Shown one piece after another: positions 58,331-64,000 of a DNA stretch of 64,000 nt. This stretch comes from Dietzia cinnamea NBRC 102147 (GTDB lineage: Bacteria > Actinomycetota > Actinomycetes > Mycobacteriales > Mycobacteriaceae). Location: contig NZ_BCSW01000015.1 in the NCBI RefSeq assembly GCF_001571065.1, positions 1 to 64,000 of the forward strand, read 5' to 3'. Made by a program: the position numbers and the translations under genes. The notes below the pieces were generated by a model, which saw only the letters and a list, made by a program, of their open reading frames with translations, made no database searches and was not told where the DNA came from. Numbering within the stretch: position 1 is the stretch's first letter; every line of letters starts with the position of its first letter.

Positions 58331-59437
58331 TCAGCCGCGCGCGCCGGGGCCCCGGTCGACCTCGACCGGCAGCATCGGCTCGGAGGGCGTCTTGTCGGGG
58401 CGGGTGAGCCCGAGGTGGTCCCACGCCGCGGCGGTCGCGATGCGTCCCCGGGGGGTCCGGGCGAGCAGGCCCGCGCGGACGAGGAAGGGCTCGCAGACCT
58501 CCTCCAGGGTGGTCGACTCCTCCCCCACCGCCACGGCCAGCGTGCTCAGGCCCACCGGTCCGCCCTCGTGCTGGACGAGCAGCGCGCGTAGCACGGCGCG
58601 ATCCAGGCGATCGAGTCCCAGCTCGTCGACCTCGTACACCTCGAGGGCCGCGCGCGCGACGGGCACGGTGATGCGGCCGTCCGCCCGTACCTCGGCGAAG
58701 TCGCGGACGCGCCGCAGCAGGCGGTTGGCGATCCGGGGCGTGCCGCGGGAACGACCGGCGATCTCCAGGGCGGCGTCGGGGTCGACGGGGATGGCGAGGA
58801 TCTCGGCCGCGCGGGTGACGATCCGGGCCAGGTCAGCGTCGGTGTAGAAGTCCATGTGCGCGGTGAACCCGAAGCGGTCGCGCAGTGGACCGGTGAGCGC
58901 GCCGGAGCGCGTGGTTGCTCCGACAAGGGTGAACGGGGCGATCTCCAGTGGGATCGACGTGGCCCCGGGCCCCTTGCCCACCATGATGTCGATGCGGAAG
59001 TCCTCCATGGCGAGGTACAGCATCTCCTCGGCCGGCCGGGCGATGCGGTGGATCTCGTCGATGAACAGCACGTCGCCCTCGATGAGGTTGGAGAGCATCG
59101 CGGCGAGATCCCCGGGGCGCTCGAGGGCCGGGCCGGACGTGATGCGCAGCGAACCGCCGAGCTCGGCGGCCACGATCATGGCCAGACTCGTCTTGCCCAG
59201 CCCCGGCGGTCCGGAGAAGAGCAGGTGATCGGGTACGACTCCGCGGCGGGTGGCGGCGGTGAGGACCAGATCGAGTTGCTCGCGGACGGTCTCCTGCCCG
59301 ATGAACTCCCCGAGGCTGCGTGGCCGCAACGCGCCCTCGACGTCGGTGTCGAACGGGGTGAGCGAGGCCGAGAGCTCCGCCTCGTGCCCGTCCCCGGCGT
59401 CCGCGCCGCCTCCCGTCATGCCGTTCTGACCGGTCAT
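58331..59437 (-). CDS. ruvB: Holliday junction branch-migration ATPase RuvB
   Basis: RuvB is the hexameric motor that moves Holliday junctions with RuvA. The 368-residue product has [18 protein letters not shown], Walker [14 protein letters not shown] (about residues 78-90), Walker [16 protein letters not shown], the sensor [20 protein letters not shown] with the arginine finger, and a winged-helix C-terminus ([33 protein letters not shown]). The ATG shares one base with the ruvA stop. Confidence 0.97.
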   Translation of the reverse strand: MTGQNGMTGGGADAGDGHEAELSASLTPFDTDVEGALRPRSLGEFIGQETVREQLDLVLTAATRRGVVPDHLLFSGPPGLGKTSLAMIVAAELGGSLRITSGPALERPGDLAAMLSNLIEGDVLFIDEIHRIARPAEEMLYLAMEDFRIDIMVGKGPGATSIPLEIAPFTLVGATTRSGALTGPLRDRFGFTAHMDFYTDADLARIVTRAAEILAIPVDPDAALEIAGRSRGTPRIANRLLRRVRDFAEVRADGRITVPVARAALEVYEVDELGLDRLDRAVLRALLVQHEGGPVGLSTLAVAVGEESTTLEEVCEPFLVRAGLLARTPRGRIATAAAWDHLGLTRPDKTPSEPMLPVEVDRGPGARG

Positions 59438-60036
59438 CAGCGCTTACCGAGTGACTTGAGGGCCAGGCGCAGCGCCTGCGCGGGGTCGAGGTCGGGCTGT
59501 GAGTCCAGTACGGCGGTGGCGGTCTTCTCGGCCTCCGCGGCGGAGAAGCCCAGGCCCTCCAGGGCGTCGGCCACCTCGGTGGCGGCCGGCGCGCGCCCGG
59601 TCCCGCCCACGGCGGTCGCCGCGTCACCGTCCGGCACCGGGCCGACCTTGTCTTTGAGCTCGAGGACCATCCGCTCGGCAGTGCGCTTGCCGACGCCCGG
59701 TACCCGGGTCAGCGCCTTGACGTCCCCGGTCCCGAGTGCGCGGATGAGGGCCTCGGGTTCGAGTGTGGCGACGATCGCCAGCGCGAGCCGAGGTCCGACG
59801 CCGGAGACGGTCTGCACGGTGAGGAACAGTTGCCGCGCGTCGACGGAGTCGAAACCGTAGAGGGTGAGCGAGTCCTCGCGGACCACGAGTTCGGTGTGGA
59901 GCATGCCCTCCGCGCCGCGCCGTAGTCCCGCGAGCGCGGCCGGGGTCGCGTGTACGAGGACACCGACGCCTCCGGTCTCCACGACGCAGCGGTCCAGGCC
60001 GATCTCGGCCACCGTCCCCCGGATCGAGGCGATCAC
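59437..60036 (-). CDS. ruvA: Holliday junction-binding protein RuvA
   Basis: RuvA tetramers hold the junction for RuvB. The 199-residue product has the OB-fold N-terminus ([12 protein letters not shown]), the two helix-hairpin-helix motifs ([14 protein letters not shown] and [16 protein letters not shown]), and the C-terminal domain that touches RuvB ([15 protein letters not shown] to [11 protein letters not shown]). The GTG at 60036 overlaps the ruvC stop by four bases. Confidence 0.96.
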   Translation of the reverse strand: MIASIRGTVAEIGLDRCVVETGGVGVLVHATPAALAGLRRGAEGMLHTELVVREDSLTLYGFDSVDARQLFLTVQTVSGVGPRLALAIVATLEPEALIRALGTGDVKALTRVPGVGKRTAERMVLELKDKVGPVPDGDAATAVGGTGRAPAATEVADALEGLGFSAAEAEKTATAVLDSQPDLDPAQALRLALKSLGKR

Positions 60037-60692
60037 CAGCGCACTCCTTTCGTCCGCGCCATGCCCCGGGCGGCCGCCCGGGCGCGTTCCTGGTCGGCGG
60101 CCGGGTCGCGCCGCCCGGTCCCGTCCGATGCCGCCGCTTCCCTGGCGGCCGCGACCTTCGCCTCGAAGCCGGCCCGCGAGCGGGCGACGTGGGCATTGAG
60201 CGAGGCCACCCGACCCTGCATGGGCGCGCGCCAACTGTGGCACACGGCCAGGGCGAGCGCGTCCGCGGCGTCGGCCGGGCTCGGCGGCTTCTGCAGACCC
60301 AGGATGCGAGTGATCATGAGGGTCATCTGCTTCTTGTCCGCGCGCCCGCTACCGGTGATCGCCGCCTTGACCTCCGACGGGGTGTGGAACGCCACGGGGA
60401 TCTCCCGGTAGGCCGCCGCCAGCGCGACGACACCCGCCGCCTGAGCCGTACCCATGGCGGTCGAGACCTGGTTCTGCGCGAACACGCGCTCGATGGCCAC
60501 CACGTCCGGGCGGTGGATCTCCATCCACTCGTCGGCCACGGAGTGCACGGCCCGCAGGCGCCGCTCGAGCGGCTCGTCGGAGGTCGTGCGCACCACGTCC
60601 ACGTCGAGCGCCGTGACCGCGCGACCCGGGGCGGTCACGATGAGGGCGAGCCCGCACCGGGTCAGCCCCGGGTCCACACCCATGACGCGCAT
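60033..60692 (-). CDS. ruvC: Holliday junction resolvase RuvC
   Basis: RuvC cuts Holliday junctions symmetrically. The 219-residue product has the first catalytic Asp in [11 protein letters not shown] (residues 4-14), the Glu in [24 protein letters not shown] (about 65-88), and the last acidic pair in [15 protein letters not shown]. The C-terminal about 50 residues are a basic, Ala/Arg-rich extension beyond the usual end. The ATG at 60692 follows GAGGAGAGG. It heads ruvC-ruvA-ruvB with overlaps at both junctions. Confidence 0.96.
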   Translation of the reverse strand: MRVMGVDPGLTRCGLALIVTAPGRAVTALDVDVVRTTSDEPLERRLRAVHSVADEWMEIHRPDVVAIERVFAQNQVSTAMGTAQAAGVVALAAAYREIPVAFHTPSEVKAAITGSGRADKKQMTLMITRILGLQKPPSPADAADALALAVCHSWRAPMQGRVASLNAHVARSRAGFEAKVAAAREAAASDGTGRRDPAADQERARAAARGMARTKGVRW

Positions 60693-60755
60693 CTGCGACC
60701 TCTCCTCGACCGGTGGTAGAACCTACGTTCGAGACCCTACCAGCGGGGTCGGCCG

Positions 60756-61508
60756 TCAGGCGTCGAGGCTCGCCAGCACGTCCTCGGGGACGTCCATGTT
60801 CGAGTAGATGTTCTGTACGTCGTCGGAGTCCTCGAGCGCGTCGATCAGCTTGAAGACCTTTGCGGCACCGTCGGCGTCGACGGTCACCTCGACCGAGGCG
60901 CGGAACCCCGACTCGGCGGACTCGTAGTCGATCCCGGCCTCCTGCAGGGCGGTGCGCACCGCGACCAGGTCGGTGGGCTCGCAGACCACCTCGAATTGCT
61001 CGCCGAGGTCGTTGACCTCTTCGGCTCCGGCATCGAGAACGGCCATGAGGACGTCGTCCTCGGTCAGCTCGCCCTTGTCCAGGACGATCTCCCCCTTGCG
61101 GGCGAACAGGTACGCGACGGAGCCGGGGTCGGCCAGGTTGCCGCCGTTGCGGGTCATCGCCGTGCGCACCTCGCCGGCGGCCCGGTTGCGGTTGTCGGTC
61201 AGGCACTCGATGAGCATGGCCACGCCGTTCGGGCCGTAGCCCTCGTACATGATGGTCTCCCACTCGGCGCCGCCCGCCTCCTCGCCGGCGCCGCGCTTGC
61301 GGGCGCGCTCGACGTTGTCGGCCGGGACGGAGTTCTTCTTCGCCTTCTGGATGGCGTCGTAGAGAGTGGGGTTTCCGGCGGGGTCACCGCCGCCCGTGCG
61401 GGCGGCCACCTCGATGTTCTTGACGAGCTTGGCGAAGAGCTTGCCGCGCTTGGCGTCGATCGCCGCCTTCTTGTGCTTGGTGGTGGCCCACTTGGAATGG
61501 CCTGCCAT
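60756..61508 (-). CDS. yebC: YebC/PmpR-family regulatory protein
   Basis: YebC-type proteins were described as DNA-binding regulators and more recently as translation factors for proline stretches in some bacteria. The 250-residue product begins with the family block [18 protein letters not shown], contains [47 protein letters not shown] and ends with [14 protein letters not shown]. The ATG at 61508 follows GGAGG at a long spacing. It is 63 bases before ruvC and 91 bases after pdxT; a TAGACT at 61602-61597 overlapping the pdxT stop could be its promoter. Confidence 0.95.
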   Translation of the reverse strand: MAGHSKWATTKHKKAAIDAKRGKLFAKLVKNIEVAARTGGGDPAGNPTLYDAIQKAKKNSVPADNVERARKRGAGEEAGGAEWETIMYEGYGPNGVAMLIECLTDNRNRAAGEVRTAMTRNGGNLADPGSVAYLFARKGEIVLDKGELTEDDVLMAVLDAGAEEVNDLGEQFEVVCEPTDLVAVRTALQEAGIDYESAESGFRASVEVTVDADGAAKVFKLIDALEDSDDVQNIYSNMDVPEDVLASLDA

Positions 61509-61599
61509 TGATGTTCCGCCCTCCGGGGGTCTGGGGACCGGGTCCCGCCGTCCGGCGGCCCGGCGCGGGGCTGCGCTCGAGGCCCGCTGAACGCCCAGT

Positions 61600-62214
61600 C
61601 TACGAGGTCGTCTGCCGCACCATGTCGAGGAAGTACCGATGGACGCGCACGTCGTCGGTGACCTCCGGGTGGAACGACGTGGCCAGGGCGTTGCCCTGAC
61701 GCACCGCGACCACGTGGTCTCGGCCGTCGGAGGCGCGGACCTCGGCGAGGACCTGCACGTCGGAGCCGACCGATTCGACCCACGGCGCGCGGATGAACAC
61801 CGTGCGTACCGGGTCGGCGCCGAGGGCGTCGACGACGAGGTCGGCCTCGAACGAGTCGACCTGCCGTCCGAAGGCGTTGCGGCGGACCGTCATGTCGATC
61901 GCGGAGAACCAGGTCGCGTCGGCCCGGGTGTCCAGGACATCCGAGGCGAGCAGGATCATGCCGGCGCACGACCCGTAGACGGGCATGCCGTCGGAGATCC
62001 GCTCGGCCACGGGCTCATACATCTCGTGGACGTCCATCAACCGGCTCATGGCGGTGGACTCGCCACCGGGTAGGACCAGGCCGTCCACCGCGTCCAGTTC
62101 GGACCGTCGGCGCACGGGGACGGCCCGCGCGCCGACGGCCTCGAGGTGGGACAGGTGCTCGGCGACATCACCCTGCAGGGCGAGGACACCGATCGTCGGT
62201 GCGGGTCCGGTCAC
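61600..62214 (-). CDS. pdxT: Pyridoxal 5'-phosphate synthase glutaminase PdxT
   Basis: PdxT releases ammonia from glutamine for PdxS. The 204-residue class I amidotransferase has [13 protein letters not shown] at the start, [14 protein letters not shown] (about 47-60), the nucleophile in [11 protein letters not shown] (usually GTCAG), and the SFHPEVTDD His-x-Glu. The GTG at 62214 overlaps the thioesterase stop by four bases, so the PdxS partner is two genes upstream in one transcript. Confidence 0.96.
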   Translation of the reverse strand: MTGPAPTIGVLALQGDVAEHLSHLEAVGARAVPVRRRSELDAVDGLVLPGGESTAMSRLMDVHEMYEPVAERISDGMPVYGSCAGMILLASDVLDTRADATWFSAIDMTVRRNAFGRQVDSFEADLVVDALGADPVRTVFIRAPWVESVGSDVQVLAEVRASDGRDHVVAVRQGNALATSFHPEVTDDVRVHRYFLDMVRQTTS

Positions 62215-63083
62215 GACACGGACGTGGAGCCGGAGGTGTCCACGGGGAACGACTGCGCCCCGGGATTGAGTCGCCGGGACAGTCCCTCCTGGGTCACGGC
62301 GGCCACGAGTCGGCCCGATCGGTCGAAGATCCGCCCCTGGGTCAGGGCACGCCCCCCGGAGGCGGACGGGGACGTCTGGTCGTAGAGCAGCCAGTCGTCG
62401 GCCCGGAACGGACGCATGAACCACATGGCGTGGTCGAGCGAGGCGTCCTGGGTCGGCTCGTCCGGGTGCGGGATCTTGGCCGACCCCAGGAGGGTCATGT
62501 CGGACATGTACGCCAGCGTGCACACGTGGAAGTTCGCGTCGTCCGGGAGGGTGTCGACGCACCGGAACCACACCCGCTGCTGCGCGGCCAGCGCGGAACT
62601 GGTCGGCATCCCGTCACGCGGGACGAACCGGATGTCCCACTGGGCCCACTCGTCGACGAATACGCGGTGGACCTCATCCAGGTCGTCGACGGAGGGCACG
62701 GGGATCTCCTCGGGGTCGACGACGCGGGGCATCTGGTCCTGGTGCTCGATCCCATCCTGGTCGCGCAGGTGGAACGAGGCCGACATCGTGAAGATCGGCT
62801 CGCCCTCCTGGATGGCGGTGACCCGTCGGGTGGCGAAGCTCCGCCCGTCCCGCAGTCGGTCGATCTGATAGACGGTGGGCACGTCCGGGATCCCCGGGCG
62901 GATGAAGTACCCGTGCAGGGAGTGGACGTGCTTGTCGGAGTCCACGGTCCGGACGGCGGCGGTCAGGGTCTGACCGGCCACCTGTCCGCCGAAGGTGCGC
63001 TGGAGATGGGTGCGGATCGCGGGGCCCCGGTAGAGGTCGCGGTCGATCCGCTCGAGGTCGAGGATGTCCTCGATCTTCGCCAC
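62211..63083 (-). CDS. tesB: Acyl-CoA thioesterase II
   Basis: This double hot-dog thioesterase hydrolyses acyl-CoA to free acid and CoA. The 290-residue product has the N-terminal half with [17 protein letters not shown] and [11 protein letters not shown], and the C-terminal half with [31 protein letters not shown] carrying the Asp of the active site and [19 protein letters not shown]. The GTG at 63083 lies seven bases past pdxS, and the stop overlaps pdxT by four. A thioesterase between pdxS and pdxT is also seen in mycobacteria (from memory, Rv2605c); why it is coupled to vitamin B6 synthesis is unknown. Confidence 0.94.
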   Translation of the reverse strand: MAKIEDILDLERIDRDLYRGPAIRTHLQRTFGGQVAGQTLTAAVRTVDSDKHVHSLHGYFIRPGIPDVPTVYQIDRLRDGRSFATRRVTAIQEGEPIFTMSASFHLRDQDGIEHQDQMPRVVDPEEIPVPSVDDLDEVHRVFVDEWAQWDIRFVPRDGMPTSSALAAQQRVWFRCVDTLPDDANFHVCTLAYMSDMTLLGSAKIPHPDEPTQDASLDHAMWFMRPFRADDWLLYDQTSPSASGGRALTQGRIFDRSGRLVAAVTQEGLSRRLNPGAQSFPVDTSGSTSVS

Positions 63084-63090
63084 CGGCGGG

Positions 63091-63996
<906 letters not shown>

Positions 63997-64000
63997 GAAA

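Overview
This window is a gene-dense, very GC-rich stretch of actinobacterial housekeeping chromosome. Gene content and order point to a mycolic-acid bacterium (Mycobacteriales/Corynebacteriales). The evidence is the actinobacterial integration host factor mihF beside gmk-rpoZ-coaBC-metK, WhiA-YvcK-RapZ-UvrC, a PriA without helicase motifs, a Rel-Apt-SecF-SecD-YajC block, and PdxS-thioesterase-PdxT. From memory, the gene order is closest to Corynebacterium and Dietzia-like genomes: nusB runs straight into the pyr operon, whereas in Mycobacterium tuberculosis these blocks are far apart. Genus cannot be fixed from sequence alone; a Dietzia-like organism is a guess. I annotate 60 protein genes, 57 on the minus strand. 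I see no tRNA, rRNA, CRISPR array, insertion sequence or prophage.

Layout from low to high coordinates (transcription mostly runs the other way). 1-3640: a secG tail with a strong terminator, then glycolysis genes gap, pgk, tpiA. 3760-8735: whiA, yvcK, rapZ, uvrC. 8740-16600: a small PH-like membrane protein, the riboflavin genes (ribH, ribBA, ribE, ribD), rpe, rsmB, fmt and def. 16650-22575: priA, metK, coaBC, rpoZ, gmk, mihF. 22999-31815: a pyrimidine operon read pyrR-pyrB-pyrC-(membrane protein)-carA-carB-pyrF, in which every junction overlaps by 1 or 4 bases. It is preceded by a recognisable PyrR-binding RNA hairpin flush against the Shine-Dalgarno sequence. 31885-39254: nusB, efp, pepQ, then the aromatic pathway aroB, aroK, aroC, aroE, and mltG. 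39350-42486: ruvX and alaS. 42734-44381: an unrecognised 52-residue hydrophobic peptide gene with its own hairpins, and rarA.

The strand changes at 44.6 kb. Three plus-strand genes (a Tat-exported phosphatase-superfamily enzyme, a zinc metallopeptidase, and a membrane-anchored cyclophilin) alternate with minus-strand aspS, hisS, an MBL-fold hydrolase and rel. From 54.5 kb to the end everything is minus strand again: apt, secF, secD, yajC, ruvB, ruvA, ruvC, yebC, pdxT, an acyl-CoA thioesterase, pdxS.

Functionally the window combines central metabolism (lower glycolysis, riboflavin, pyrimidines, chorismate, pyridoxal phosphate, coenzyme A, SAM), translation (three aminoacyl-tRNA synthetases, Fmt/Def, EF-P, RsmB), protein export (SecG, SecDF-YajC), DNA repair and recombination (UvrC, PriA, RarA, RuvABC, RuvX) and the stringent response (Rel). 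No clearly new multi-gene system is visible. The least explained items are the 52-residue peptide locus, the nested inverted repeats between the phosphatase and aspS, the long leader of mihF, the disordered Gly/Arg-rich head of RsmB, and several candidate leaderless promoters.
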